NCBI GenBank assembly: GCA_020073005.1
Contig: JAIQFX010000002.1
Location: 62,001-126,000 of the forward strand
Direction: 5' to 3'
Source of the DNA: Terriglobia bacterium
GTDB taxonomy: Bacteria; Acidobacteriota; Vicinamibacteria; Vicinamibacterales; CAVVIG01
Length of the DNA: 64,000 bases
Shown here: positions 17,665 through 30,703 of the stretch, one piece after another
How the letters are laid out: every line of letters begins with the position of its first letter
How positions within the stretch are numbered: position 1 is the stretch's first letter
Notes under the pieces: model-generated
The model's database searches: none
What the model was told of the DNA's origin: nothing
Seen by the model: the letters and a program-made list of their open reading frames with translations, nothing else
Program-made: the position numbers and the translations under genes

Positions 17665-19188
17665 CTACCTCAGTCCCTCGAGCCGCGCGTCGGTTTTCCA
17701 GCGTCCCGCCGCCGCTTTCCCGTTCCCGCCGTTGCCGTGGCCGTTCGCGGGCACCGACAGCACGGTGTGAATGGCGGCGGCGATCGCGGCGATCTCTTCG
17801 ATGTCCTCGGACGGCTCGACGAACGGCCGGCCGTTGCGCGACGCCAGGATCTCGTCCAGGTACGTCGTGTGGAACCGGCCGTCGACGAACTCCGGCTGCG
17901 CCAGCAGCCACGTGAAGAACGGCACCGTCGTCTTGATGCCGGCGACGAGGTACTCGTCGAGCGCGCGGCGCATGCGCGCGATGGCGAGCGGCCGGCTCCC
18001 GGCCCACGCGATGAGCTTCGAGATCAGCGGGTCGTAGAAGATCGGCACGTCCAGGCCGGCGGACGCGGCGCTGTCGTCGCGGACGCCCGGGCCGTTGGGC
18101 GCCCGGAGCGCGACAATCGTTCCTGGCGACGGGAGGAAGTTGTTGTCGGGATCTTCGGCGTAGATGCGGCACTCGATCGCGTGGCCGCGCGGCGCGAGCA
18201 GCGCGGCGGGATCGAGATCGAGCGTCTCGCCGCGCGCGATCCGGATCTGCCACTGCACCAGATCGAGCGCCGTCACCATCTCCGTGATCGGATGCTCGAC
18301 CTGCAGCCGCGTGTTCATCTCCAGGAAGTAGAAGCGGCCGTCCTCGTCGAGGAGGAATTCGATCGTGCCGGCGTTCGTGTAGCCGACCGTTTTCGCGACC
18401 GCGGCCGCCGCCGACGTCATCGACGCGCGCAGCGCGGGCGACACGACGGGCGACGGCGATTCCTCGACGACTTTCTGGTGGCGCCGCTGAATCGAGCACT
18501 CGCGCTCGACGAACGGCAGCACGGTGCCGTGCAGATCGCCGAGCAGCTGGACCTCGATGTGCCGCGGCCGCACGAGGCGCCGCTCGAGGTACACCGTCGA
18601 GTCGCCGAACGCGGTGCCCGCCTCGGACCGCGCGGCGCGCACGGCGCTCGCGAGATCCGCCGGCGACTCCACGATCCGCATGCCTTTGCCGCCGCCCCCG
18701 GCGACGGCTTTCACCAGCACGGGATAGCCGATCGTGCCGGCAAGTTTCGCGATCTCGGCGTCGGACACATGCGCGTCGAGCGCGGTCCCGGATCCCGGGA
18801 CGACGGGCACGCCCGCGCGAATCGCCGCGGCCCGCGCCGCCGTCTTGCTGCCCATCGTCTCGATCGCTTTGGGCGTGGGGCCGATGAAGGTGAGCCCCGC
18901 GTCGCACACGGCGGCCGCGAAGTCTTCGTTCTCGGCGAGGAAGCCGTAGCCGGGATGGACGGCGTCGGCGCCCGACTGCTTCGCCGCGTCAATCAGCTTG
19001 TCGATGCGGAGGTAGCTCTCGCGGGGCGCGCTCGGCCCGATCGCGTACGCCTCGTCCGACATCCGCACGTGCGGCGCGATGCGATCGCAGTCGGAGTACA
19101 CGGCCACGGGCGAGATGCCCATCTCGCGGCACGCGCGGATGATCCGCACGGCGATCTCGCCGCGGTTGGCAATGAGCAACTTACGCAC
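17665..19188 (-). CDS. accC: Biotin carboxylase subunit of an acyl-CoA carboxylase
   Basis: ATP-dependent carboxylation of biotin, the first half-reaction of acetyl- or propionyl-CoA carboxylation. The 507-residue protein opens RKLLIANRGEIAVRIIRACR and has the ATP-grasp glycine-rich loop KAVAGGGGKGMRIV, the ERECSIQRRHQKVVEESP segment and EMNTRLQVEH. It ends with a lower-complexity tail (ANGHGNGGNGKAAAGR) that is not part of the enzyme core. The start is GTG. The neighbouring carrier gene fits an acyl-CoA carboxylase rather than pyruvate carboxylase. Whether the substrate is acetyl- or propionyl-CoA cannot be told here, so the symbol denotes the subunit type only. Confidence 0.92.
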   Translation of the reverse strand: MRKLLIANRGEIAVRIIRACREMGISPVAVYSDCDRIAPHVRMSDEAYAIGPSAPRESYLRIDKLIDAAKQSGADAVHPGYGFLAENEDFAAAVCDAGLTFIGPTPKAIETMGSKTAARAAAIRAGVPVVPGSGTALDAHVSDAEIAKLAGTIGYPVLVKAVAGGGGKGMRIVESPADLASAVRAARSEAGTAFGDSTVYLERRLVRPRHIEVQLLGDLHGTVLPFVERECSIQRRHQKVVEESPSPVVSPALRASMTSAAAAVAKTVGYTNAGTIEFLLDEDGRFYFLEMNTRLQVEHPITEMVTALDLVQWQIRIARGETLDLDPAALLAPRGHAIECRIYAEDPDNNFLPSPGTIVALRAPNGPGVRDDSAASAGLDVPIFYDPLISKLIAWAGSRPLAIARMRRALDEYLVAGIKTTVPFFTWLLAQPEFVDGRFHTTYLDEILASRNGRPFVEPSEDIEEIAAIAAAIHTVLSVPANGHGNGGNGKAAAGRWKTDARLEGLR

Positions 19189-19209
19189 AAGAACAATTGT
19201 ACTTCGGTG

Positions 19210-19320
19210 AATTGGGTAATTGAGGGGTTGGGTAATTGGGTAATGGGCGCGTCGCCGCCTGCAGTGCGGCGATTACTCTCTTACCCACTTACCCACTTAC
19301 CCACTTACCCACTTCACCTA
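19210..19320. repeat. Inverted octamer array between amidase and biotin carboxylase genes
   Basis: The left arm (19210-19247) has 8-nt units AATTGGGT; the right arm (19275-19314) has ACCCACTT units, four of them identical, followed by the amidase stop (TAG on the minus strand, 19318-19320). The middle contains a GC-rich hairpin, CGCCGC pairing with GCGGCG. The unit length is 8, unlike the 7-nt arrays elsewhere. The array occupies almost the whole intergenic gap. Confidence 0.92.
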
Positions 19321-20868
19321 GCGGAGCGGCGGAGTCGTGTTTGGAGGCCGCCGATGATGGCTCGCTTGTTCGTACGCGTACGCGAGCCTCAGCAGCGTCA
19401 TTTCGTCCCAGGCGCGGCCGAAGAACTGCAGGCCGGCGGGCAGCGTGTCGCCGCGCGTGTAGCCCATCGGCACGGTGATCGCGGGGAAGCCGGTGCTCGG
19501 CGAGAAGATCTGATTGTTGTCGCCGCCCGGAGTATTCAAATCGCCGATCAGCCGCGGCGGATTGCTCCACGTCGGATAGATGAGCGCGTCGAGCTGCATC
19601 GAATCCATCAGCGTCACGACCGCGGCGCGCAGCTTCTCGCGGTACTCGTCGCGCGCCTTGCAGCCCGGCGATTGCCCGGGGACGTCGTCAGAAGCTTGCG
19701 CGCTTTCCAGGCGTGTCTGGATCGACGGATGGAAGCGGCGCGACTTGAGGATCTCGTCGAGCGAATGCATCGGCGCCTTGTCGCCGAGTCCCTTCAAGTA
19801 GCTGTTCAGATCGTACTTGAACTGGTTGCAGCCGCCGCCCTGCGCGCGCCGCATCGTGTCGTAGTCCGGAATCGCGACGGGATCGATCACCTCCGCGCCG
19901 AGATCGCGAAGCTCGCCGATGGCGCCGCGAAACACGCCGTCCACTTCGCGATCGAGCGTCGCCGTGTCGTACGCCTGATGCAGGACGCCGAGCCGCGCGC
20001 CCTTCAATCCGTCGCGCCGCAGCGCGCTCGCGTAGGTCGCGTTCACGTGACCGCGGCTCGCCGCGGTGACGGGATCGTTCGGATCTTCGCCGGCGATCAC
20101 CTGCAGCACCGCCGCGGTGTCGGCCACCGTGCGTGTCACCGCGCCCGCGATGTCCGCCGCCATGCTCAGCGGTACCACGCCCGCGCGGCTGACCAATCCC
20201 ATCGTCGAGCGCAGGCCGACGAGCGCCTGATGCGACGCCGGACCGCGGATGGAATCTCCCGTGTCGCTCGCGAGCGCGAGCGCGGCGAAGTTCGCGGCGG
20301 TCGCCGCCGCCGATCCGCCGCTCGATCCGGCGGTCACGCGGCTCGTGTCGTACGGGTTGCGCGTGTAGCCCGGAAGAATCGAGTTCACGGTCTCGACCGG
20401 ACTGAACGCCCACTCGGCCATGTTGGACCTGGCGATCATCACGCCGCCCGCGTCGCGCAGCCGCTTGACGACGAAGGCGTCCTTGCCCGTCATCATGCCC
20501 TTGAGCGCGAGCGACCCCGCCGTCGTCGGCATGTCGATCGTCTCGTAGTTGTCCTTGACGATGATCGGGACGCAGTGCATCGGGCCGACGGCGCCTGACT
20601 GGCGGAACCGGCGATCGAGATCGTCGGCGATCCTCAGCGCGTCGGGATTCGTCTGCACGATCGCGTTCAGCGCGGCGCCGCGTTTGTCGTTCGCCTCGAT
20701 GCGGGCGAGGTACTGCTCGACGAGCGCGCGGCAGGTCAGCGACCCGTCGCGCAGCGCGCTCTCGATCTGCGTGATGGTGGTTTCTTCGAGCGTGAACGGC
20801 CGGGGAGTCTGAGCGGAAAGCGTCGCCGCCGCGAGGACCGCGGCGGCGGCGAAGGTGTGCTTGCGCAT
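19318..20868 (-). CDS. Secreted amidase (amidase-signature family)
   Basis: Hydrolyses a C-N amide bond by the Ser-cisSer-Lys mechanism. The 516-residue protein has a signal peptide (residues 1-19, ending TLSAQ), then Lys105 in VPIIVKDNYE, the Ser-rich loop TAGSSGGSAA (Ser182 region) and the nucleophile context SDTGDSIRGPAS (Ser206). The usual nucleophile loop is DTGGSIR; here one Gly is Asp, a mild deviation. Export suggests it acts on peptides or amides outside the cytoplasm. It lies between the biotin carboxylase and TonB receptor genes on the same strand. The natural substrate is unknown. Confidence 0.92.
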   Translation of the reverse strand: MRKHTFAAAAVLAAATLSAQTPRPFTLEETTITQIESALRDGSLTCRALVEQYLARIEANDKRGAALNAIVQTNPDALRIADDLDRRFRQSGAVGPMHCVPIIVKDNYETIDMPTTAGSLALKGMMTGKDAFVVKRLRDAGGVMIARSNMAEWAFSPVETVNSILPGYTRNPYDTSRVTAGSSGGSAAATAANFAALALASDTGDSIRGPASHQALVGLRSTMGLVSRAGVVPLSMAADIAGAVTRTVADTAAVLQVIAGEDPNDPVTAASRGHVNATYASALRRDGLKGARLGVLHQAYDTATLDREVDGVFRGAIGELRDLGAEVIDPVAIPDYDTMRRAQGGGCNQFKYDLNSYLKGLGDKAPMHSLDEILKSRRFHPSIQTRLESAQASDDVPGQSPGCKARDEYREKLRAAVVTLMDSMQLDALIYPTWSNPPRLIGDLNTPGGDNNQIFSPSTGFPAITVPMGYTRGDTLPAGLQFFGRAWDEMTLLRLAYAYEQASHHRRPPNTTPPLR

Positions 20869-20886
20869 CCGGCTAGTGTAGGCCTC

Positions 20887-23800
20887 TTAGAACAGGAACT
20901 TCGCGGCGAACTGCAGCTGTCGCGCCGATCCGGAGTCGCCCGTCGGGAACCGCGTGTTCGAGATCACACCGAGGGACGTGCTGCCGACGGTTGCGATCCG
21001 GCCCGGCTGCCCGAGGTTCGCCTGGTTGAACAGGTTGAACGCCTCGAGCCGCAGTTGCACGCGGGCCGAGCCCTGCAGCGTGATGTTCTTGATGATCGAC
21101 AGGTCGGTGTCGCCGAAGCCGGGTCCGTAGATGGCGTTCCTCGGCAGGTTGCCGAAGTGCGCCACGCCGCCGGCCGAGTACGGCAGGGCGAACGGCGTCG
21201 ACGAGGTGCACGAGCCCGCGATGCGCGGATCGCAGACCGTGTTGCTGGCGAACCACGTGTAGCTCGTGACCGCGCCGGTCGTCGCGTCGAGCACCGGATT
21301 CGGCGTGATCGTCGGCAGGCTGCCGACAAGGTCCGGGCGCACTGACGAGACACCCGTGATCGTCGTGACGTTCGTGATGATGTTCAACGGATTGCCCGTC
21401 TGCGCCTGCTCGACGACGACCACCTGCCAGCCGTCCTTCCAGCGGTTGCCTTTGAACGGCAGGTCGTAGCTGGCGTTCACCGAGAAGCGATGGCGGACGT
21501 CGAAGTCCGACACTGCCTCGCTGTCGGCGAGGTTCGTGCTGTCCTGCAGCGAGCCGTTATTGCCGGCGCCCGTGGCGTCGTACGAATTGGTATCGGTCGC
21601 CTTCGACAGCGTGTACGACGCCGCCATCTGGAGGCCCTGCGTCACGCGCTTGTTCGCGGTGACCCACAGCGCCTTGTAGTCCGACCAGCCCAGGCTGGTC
21701 TGTTCCGTGATATTGCCCAGCGTCGCGCCTGGCAGAATCGGGCTCGAGGCCGACAGCCTCGGGTACGGACGGACCGTCCCGCCCGCCGTCGTGAACTGGT
21801 TGAGGTTGATCGGAATGCGCTGGCGATCGCCGTGCGATCCGAAGTAGCCGGCCATCACGCCCATCGTGCCGATCTCGTGCTCGACGTTGGCGTTCCACGT
21901 CTGCATCCGGCCCGGCAGGAAGTTCGGGTCGGTGAACGCCGGCGCAAGGCTCGCGGACGCGCCTGCGCTGTTGATGGCGTTGTCGAGCTTGATGTTGCTG
22001 GTCGCGGTGCCGTTGGCCTGCGCCGAGAGCGGCGTGACGAGCGGGGGATTGCCGGTCTCACCGGTGAAGTAGCCGGTGTTGCTCTGATTGACCATGATCG
22101 CGTACGCGCCGCGGACGACCGTCTTGCCGTCGCCCTTCGGATTCCAGATGACGCCCACGCGCGGCTGGAAGTCGCTGCCGTTCTTCGTCACCTGCGTGAA
22201 GCCGTTCGAACCGATCTGCTTCAGCGAGAGGGTCGCGGTATCGAACCCGATGAGCTTGTTGTCGGCCTCGGTCGGCGACGGCAGGTAGTCGTAGCGCAGT
22301 CCGAGATCGAGTTTGACGTTCGATCCGAGCGAGATCGCGTCCTGGATGAACGCGCCGATGGCGTTCACGTAGGCGTTGTACGACCGGTCGCCGAGCGTGA
22401 TCCCGAAGGCGCTCCCGAAGCCCGACTGGAACGCGGCGACGCTCGGATAGGTGAAGGTGCCGGGATCGCCGTTGAAGCTGTAGTGCTTCACGCGACGGAC
22501 CTCGCCGCCGAACTTGAAGATCTGGTTGCCACGCAGATACGTCGCCGTATCGCCGACGGCGAACGTCGTCACTTCGCGGCCGCTGGGGAATCCGGCCGGG
22601 CCGCCGATGTTCAGGCCGATGCCCGAGATCGCGATCTGCGGCAGCGCGATCGGCATCGCGGTCTGTCCGACGTTGAGCCCGAGCTGGGTCGTGTCGACGA
22701 GCGTGTTCGGATCGAAGTGAATCATGATCCGGTTGAAGCCGCCGCGTACTTCGTTGACCAGCGCCTGGCCGAAGATGTGCGTCTCGTTGATGGTCAGGAT
22801 CTGACGGTGGCCGCCGCGCTGGTCGCCGAACCCGGCCACGGTATTGCCCTGCGCGTTCGGCTCCGTCCGCAGATCGTTCTGGAACGCGTAGTAGACGTGG
22901 AGGTCGTCGCTCGCCCGGAGGTTGTTGCGCGAGTCGATCGTGGACTGATCGATCTTGACGGGCGCGAGCTGCGAGCCGATCACGCGGGTGCCGGTGGAAT
23001 CGTTCGCGGCGGGCACGTAGGCGAGGAGTTTCTTCGCCAGCGGATCCGTCACCGCGGCGCGCTGCGCGGCGCTCAGGGTTCCGGAGTTGAGGTCGACCGC
23101 CTGCAAGTGGCGGAGACCCTCATAGCTGCCGAAGAAGAACGAGCGGTTCTTCACCACGGGTCCGCCCAGGTTGACGCCGAACTGCTTGCGGTTGAACACC
23201 GACTGCGCGGCGGGCTCCGGGTTGAAGTAGTTGCGCGAGTCGTACTTGTCGTCGCGGTAGAAGTCGAACCCTTCCCCGTGCATCGTGTTGCTGCCCGATC
23301 GCGTCGCCACGTTCACGATCGCGCCGGAGTTGCGGCCGTACTCGGCGCTGAACGTCGAGTTGTCGACCTTGAATTCCGACACGGTGTTGATCGACGGCTG
23401 GAACGTCACCTGGCTGTTCGACAGGTCGTTCAGGTTGATGCCGTTCAGCATGAAATTGACCGACGTCTCGCGATTGCCGGCCGACATGAAGGAGAACGAG
23501 CCCTGGCCGCGCAGCGGCGCGCTCAGGCCGGCGTTCTGCGGCGACGTGCTGCCGCCGGGCATCAGCGGCCCGAGGTCCACGAAGTGACGTCCGTTGAGCG
23601 GAACTTCCTGCACGGTCCGCTCCGCCATCACCTGACCGACGGAGACGGTCGCCGTTTCGATGAGCGGCGACGCGCCGGTGACCGTGACGTTCTCGGCAAT
23701 CGCGGCCACGCCGAGCTTCACGTTGACGACCGCGATCTGTGCGACCTGCAGCTCGACGTCGGTCGTTTGATCCTTGAAGCCCTCGAGATGCGCCACCACC

Positions 23801-24036
23801 GTGTAGCGGCCCGGCGCCAGCGACGCGGCGACATACTGGCCGGCGGCATCGGTCACGACCGTGCGCTCGGCGCCGGTCGCGATGTTCTTGATGGAGATCG
23901 TGACGCCAGGCATGACCGCGTTCTGCGTGTCGGTGATCGTGCCCTGGAGCGTGGCCGTGGATTGCGCGTGCGCCGTTCCGGCGGCCAGCAGCGCCAGCGC
24001 GAGGACGGCCGCAACCATCGATGTCCGTCGAAGCAT
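20887..24036 (-). CDS. TonB-dependent receptor with carboxypeptidase-regulatory-like domain (Oar-type)
   Basis: Outer-membrane receptor for TonB-energised uptake, a type expanded in Acidobacteriota. After a signal peptide (ends TAHAQ) the 1049-residue protein has a carboxypeptidase-regulatory-like Ig-type domain (ATLQGTITDTQNAVMPGVTI), then a plug (LNGRHFVDLGPLMPG, FMLNGINLND) and a large barrel ending in a C-terminal Phe (LQFAAKFLF). I chose the ATG at 24034-24036 for its strong GGAGGAGAG ribosome-binding site; a longer frame upstream lacks a signal-peptide rationale. A promoter is seen at 24179-24207. The ligand is not evident. The final TonB-type C-terminus suggests a complete protein. Confidence 0.93.
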   Translation of the reverse strand: MLRRTSMVAAVLALALLAAGTAHAQSTATLQGTITDTQNAVMPGVTISIKNIATGAERTVVTDAAGQYVAASLAPGRYTVVAHLEGFKDQTTDVELQVAQIAVVNVKLGVAAIAENVTVTGASPLIETATVSVGQVMAERTVQEVPLNGRHFVDLGPLMPGGSTSPQNAGLSAPLRGQGSFSFMSAGNRETSVNFMLNGINLNDLSNSQVTFQPSINTVSEFKVDNSTFSAEYGRNSGAIVNVATRSGSNTMHGEGFDFYRDDKYDSRNYFNPEPAAQSVFNRKQFGVNLGGPVVKNRSFFFGSYEGLRHLQAVDLNSGTLSAAQRAAVTDPLAKKLLAYVPAANDSTGTRVIGSQLAPVKIDQSTIDSRNNLRASDDLHVYYAFQNDLRTEPNAQGNTVAGFGDQRGGHRQILTINETHIFGQALVNEVRGGFNRIMIHFDPNTLVDTTQLGLNVGQTAMPIALPQIAISGIGLNIGGPAGFPSGREVTTFAVGDTATYLRGNQIFKFGGEVRRVKHYSFNGDPGTFTYPSVAAFQSGFGSAFGITLGDRSYNAYVNAIGAFIQDAISLGSNVKLDLGLRYDYLPSPTEADNKLIGFDTATLSLKQIGSNGFTQVTKNGSDFQPRVGVIWNPKGDGKTVVRGAYAIMVNQSNTGYFTGETGNPPLVTPLSAQANGTATSNIKLDNAINSAGASASLAPAFTDPNFLPGRMQTWNANVEHEIGTMGVMAGYFGSHGDRQRIPINLNQFTTAGGTVRPYPRLSASSPILPGATLGNITEQTSLGWSDYKALWVTANKRVTQGLQMAASYTLSKATDTNSYDATGAGNNGSLQDSTNLADSEAVSDFDVRHRFSVNASYDLPFKGNRWKDGWQVVVVEQAQTGNPLNIITNVTTITGVSSVRPDLVGSLPTITPNPVLDATTGAVTSYTWFASNTVCDPRIAGSCTSSTPFALPYSAGGVAHFGNLPRNAIYGPGFGDTDLSIIKNITLQGSARVQLRLEAFNLFNQANLGQPGRIATVGSTSLGVISNTRFPTGDSGSARQLQFAAKFLF

Positions 24037-24178
24037 GAATCTCTCCTCCATAACGAAGTGACGGCAAACAAAGAGAACAAACGAAACGACGCCGGCGGGA
24101 AGCGCTGAGGCGCCGCGCGTGGCCTCTATGGACAGGTACAGCTTGAACGCACGGTCAACAGCATGTCTCGGCGACGTA

Positions 24179-24207
24179 TTGATACGACGCTTGTCACCGG
24201 ATGTCAA
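24179..24207 (-). promoter_or_regulatory. Sigma-70-type promoter of the TonB receptor gene
   Basis: On the minus strand TTGACA (24202-24207) is followed after 17 nt by TATCAA (24179-24184). The leader to the ATG is about 135 nt and includes AT-richer sequence with a weak 9-nt period (24066-24100). Confidence 0.65.
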
Positions 24208-24271
24208 CGGGCAGGAACGTCTCTTTGTGGGTCGGCCGACGATCGCGTCAGCCGTCGATCCAAAAAACCGG

Positions 24272-25813
<1,542 letters not shown>

Positions 25814-26467
25814 TTACGCCTTTACCGCCTGCGACTTCTCCCAGTCCTTCAGGAACTTCTCGAGCCCGATGTTCGTGAGCGGGTGGTTGAACATCTGATC
25901 GATCACCGCGGGCGGGCACGTCGCGACGTCGGCGCCCATGCGCGCCGATTCGACGACGTGAATCGGGTGACGGCAGCTGGCAACGAGGACTTCCGTCTTG
26001 AAGTCGTAGTTGTCGTAGATGTCCACGATCTCGCGAATCAATCCCATGCCGTTGGTCGCGATGTCGTCGAGACGGCCGACGAACGGGCTGATGTAGCTCG
26101 CGCCGGCCTTCGCCGCCAGCAGCGCCTGCGCGGCCGAGAAGCAGAGCGTCACGTTGACGCGAATGCCCTCGCCCGAGAGCGCCTTGCACGCCTTGATGCC
26201 CTCGCGCGTCAGCGGCACTTTGACCACCATGTGCGCGTCGATCTTCGCGACGTCGTGGCCCTGCTGCAGCATGCCGGCGAAGTCGGTCGCCGTCACCTCG
26301 CCGCTGACCGGCCCCTTGACGATCTGGCAAATCCGCTTGAGGTTGTCGCGATAGTCGCCCGGTTCCTTCGCGAGCAGCGAGGGATTCGTCGTCACGCCGT
26401 CGATGATGCCCAGCGCGGCCAGCGTCTCGATGTCTTTGATGTTGCCGGAATCGATGAAGAGCTTCAT
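25814..26467 (-). CDS. fsa: Transaldolase-like fructose-6-phosphate aldolase
   Basis: Small class I aldolase of the TalC/Fsa group, acting on fructose 6-phosphate or as transaldolase in the pentose phosphate pathway. The 217-residue product starts [20 protein letters not shown], has the GVTTNPSLL loop, and Schiff-base Lys83 in HMVVKVPLT, all characteristic. The start ATG overlaps the stop of the fumarylacetoacetase-family gene (ATGA), and the stop abuts the carboxyltransferase start. Transaldolase versus F6P aldolase activity cannot be settled from sequence alone. Confidence 0.92.
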   Translation of the reverse strand: MKLFIDSGNIKDIETLAALGIIDGVTTNPSLLAKEPGDYRDNLKRICQIVKGPVSGEVTATDFAGMLQQGHDVAKIDAHMVVKVPLTREGIKACKALSGEGIRVNVTLCFSAAQALLAAKAGASYISPFVGRLDDIATNGMGLIREIVDIYDNYDFKTEVLVASCRHPIHVVESARMGADVATCPPAVIDQMFNHPLTNIGLEKFLKDWEKSQAVKA

Positions 26468-27252
26468 AAGATCACTCCCACGTATTCGTTCATGACGGGA
26501 TTGCTCAACTCGCCCACGCCTTCCACTTTCACCGTCACCGTGTCGCCGCTCACGAGCGGCCCGATGCCTTCGGGCGTGCCCGTGGAGATGATGTCGCCCG
26601 GCTCGAGCGTCATCACGAACGAGATGTACTCGACGAGATAGTCGATCGGGAAAATCAGGTGCCGCGTGTTCGACGCCTGGCGCCGCTGGCCGTTGACCCA
26701 CGCCTGGACGTCGCGCGGCTCGCCGTTGAGTCCGGTGACGATGGACGGCCCGACGGGCGCGAACGTGTCGAAGCCCTTGCACCGCGTGAACTGCGACTCC
26801 GTGTTCTGCATCTCGCGCGCCGTGACGTCGTTGAGGCACGTCAGGCCGAGCACGTAATCCCACGCGCGCGCGCGCGGCACGCGGTGCGCGCGGCGGCCGA
26901 TGACGAGCGCCAGCTCGGCCTCGTGATCGACGCGCCCGACGCCGGGCGGCAGCCGGATCGGATCGCCGGGGCCGATCACGGCGGTCGGCGGCTTGAGGAA
27001 CAGCAGCGGCTCGGACGGCAGTGTCATGCCGGTCTCCGCCGCGTGATCTTTGTAGTTGAGCCCGACGCAGATGATCTTCGACGGCGTCACGGGGGCGAGC
27101 ACGCGCAGCCCTGTCGCGTTCAGGCCGCCGGGAATCGCCGCGCCGAGCGTGTGCGTCCCGAAAATGTCCCCGCTGACCGGATACAGCGCGCCTGCGCGCT
27201 CGACGGCGTGCTGCACGGCGCCCTGATAGCTGATGCGGAAGAGGCGATCCAT
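26464..27252 (-). CDS. Fumarylacetoacetate hydrolase-family protein
   Basis: Metal-dependent C-C bond hydrolase, isomerase or decarboxylase of the FAH fold, 262 residues. It shows [15 protein letters not shown], the acidic metal site [12 protein letters not shown], and [15 protein letters not shown]. The family includes acylpyruvases, oxaloacetate decarboxylases and enzymes of aromatic degradation; no neighbouring aromatic pathway genes are present to narrow the role. It is coupled by overlap to the aldolase gene. Confidence 0.9.
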   Translation of the reverse strand: MDRLFRISYQGAVQHAVERAGALYPVSGDIFGTHTLGAAIPGGLNATGLRVLAPVTPSKIICVGLNYKDHAAETGMTLPSEPLLFLKPPTAVIGPGDPIRLPPGVGRVDHEAELALVIGRRAHRVPRARAWDYVLGLTCLNDVTAREMQNTESQFTRCKGFDTFAPVGPSIVTGLNGEPRDVQAWVNGQRRQASNTRHLIFPIDYLVEYISFVMTLEPGDIISTGTPEGIGPLVSGDTVTVKVEGVGELSNPVMNEYVGVIL

Positions 27253-27271
27253 GCGCGGCCACGATTTTAGA

Positions 27272-28611
27272 TCAATCCCGCGCGGATTCCTGCTTGCGAT
27301 TGGACACTTGGCTGACGTTGCCGGCGGCGTCCACCGCCTGGATGGCGTACACGTACGCCGTGCCCGCCGGCACGCTGTCCTTGAAGAATGTCTGCTGAAT
27401 CGGCGCCGGCGTGATCGGCTCGAGCGCGTCGCCGTCCGCGGGGCCGCGCAGCACGATGTAGCCGGCGAGATCCTTTTCGGCGTTCGCCTCCCAGATCAGG
27501 CTGATCGCGCCGTCGCCCGGGACCGCGTCGAGCCCCTTGGGCGCGGCGGGCGGGAACGTGTCGACGAGCGTCTCGCAGGCGGTGAACGCGGGCTCGCTCT
27601 CGAGCGACAGGCCGTTGCGCGTCTCGACCGCGCGCACGCTGTAGCAGCGCTCCTCGTTCCACGCGATGCGCGGGTCCGAAAACTCCGGTTTGCTGATGGG
27701 CGCCGGCGTGAGCTTGAGATCGAGCGCGGCGTCGTACACGTTGTAGGCGATCGACGGCAGCTCCACGCCGATCGGCGTTGACGGCAGGACCTCGTCGCCT
27801 TCGGTGGTCGGCGCCTGAATCGCGCCGCGCAGCTCTACCGGCGTCCACGTCACCGCGATCGCGGCCTCGTCGTACGTGAACTCGGCGGAATCGGGCGCGT
27901 CGGGAGGATCCAGCAGCGGCACCGACACGCGCGTGGACAGCGGACCCGGACGGCCGCGCGTCGTCACGCCGACGCTGACGTACGTGCGCGAGGGCGCAAT
28001 CCACGGCGGCGAGAGCAGCGGCCGCGGATTTTCCTCGCCGACCTGCTGCGGCGTCGAACTCGAAGATCCGCCGCGCGTCGGCCGCTTCGCGGGCGCGACG
28101 ACCTCGGCGTCGAGATCGTCGGACACGCGCGCGACGGCGCCCTGATCCAGACCCTTCCCTTCGGGCGCGTCCATGTCCGAATCCGGATCGTCGGGCTCGA
28201 TCGTGGCGTTCGGATCGCGCGGCGCCTTCACGGCGACGCTCGCGACCTTCGTCGCGGACTTCAGGATCTCGTCGACCGTCAGCGGCGGCGGCGCGATCGC
28301 CGGTCCCGCCGCGCGCGGATCCGGCTCGGCCGGCGCGGGCAGCGCGTACACGTCGACGCGCGCGACGTTGGCCGGACGCGTGCCGTCGGTGTTGGCGCCG
28401 GGCACGACGAAGCGGAATTCGACCGTGCCGGCGCGGCGCTCGGCGCTGAACTCGGCCGGCGGCGTGGGCACTTTGACGAGCGGCGGCAGCGGCGGGCCCT
28501 TCTTCCCGCACGCGCCACACAACAAAACGACGATCAACGCAGAAACCGCTGAACCCGCAGAGAAAAGACGGCTCTGCGTGTTCTGCGAGTTCTGCGTTGT
28601 ACGTCGTGCGA

Positions 28612-28615
<4 letters not shown>
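27272..28615 (-). CDS. Fibronectin type III domain lipoprotein
   Basis: A 447-residue exported lipoprotein. The lipobox LLCGAC is followed by GKKGPPLPP, which resembles the CGxKGPL motif of small LptM-type lipoproteins. Pro/Ala-rich and beta-rich segments follow; the last 95 residues form a clear FN3 domain ([33 protein letters not shown]). Residues of the signal peptide ([15 protein letters not shown]) are encoded by an inverted nonamer array (28537-28599). The GTG start overlaps the hslU stop, so it is coupled to hslVU. Function unknown; FN3 suggests binding in the periplasm or at the cell surface. Confidence 0.82.
28537..28599. repeat. Inverted nonamer array in the FN3 lipoprotein signal-peptide region
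   Basis: Seven consecutive 9-nt units: three of ACGCAGAAA type, a central AAAGACGGC, then three of TCTGCGTGT type that are complementary to the first three. The array is translated as part of the lipoprotein N-terminus, including hydrophobic residues of the signal peptide. Confidence 0.9.
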
Positions 28616-30518
<1,903 letters not shown>

Positions 30519-30529
30519 GGATTCTTCCG

Positions 30530-30558
30530 ACTGTATCGGCCGGGGATCGGGGTGTCAA
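30530..30558 (-). promoter_or_regulatory. Sigma-70-type promoter of hslVU
   Basis: On the minus strand TTGACA (30553-30558), a 17-nt spacer and TACAGT (30530-30535). The -10 box is only 12 nt from the hslV ATG. Confidence 0.65.
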
Positions 30559-30661
30559 GAAAACGGGACGGCGTGTGCTCGACGGGGGACAAATGCCTTC
30601 TTTAAGTGCGTGCAAATCAGCCCGAACAGGCCGATACTGGGGCGATCTGGAATACCCCGTT

Positions 30662-30677
30662 TGGCAGATGGGTTGCT
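30662..30677 (+). promoter_or_regulatory. Sigma-54-type promoter of the PEGA protein gene
   Basis: TGGCAGATGGGTTGCT has the invariant GG and GC at exactly the spacing of the -24/-12 consensus (TGGCACG N4 TTGCw), with two changes in the less conserved positions. It lies about 30 nt before the ATG at 30704, leaving a short leader with a GAGG ribosome-binding site. Confidence 0.65.
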
Positions 30678-30703
30678 GGTTTTCTTATGCGAGGTTCTCT
30701 GCC

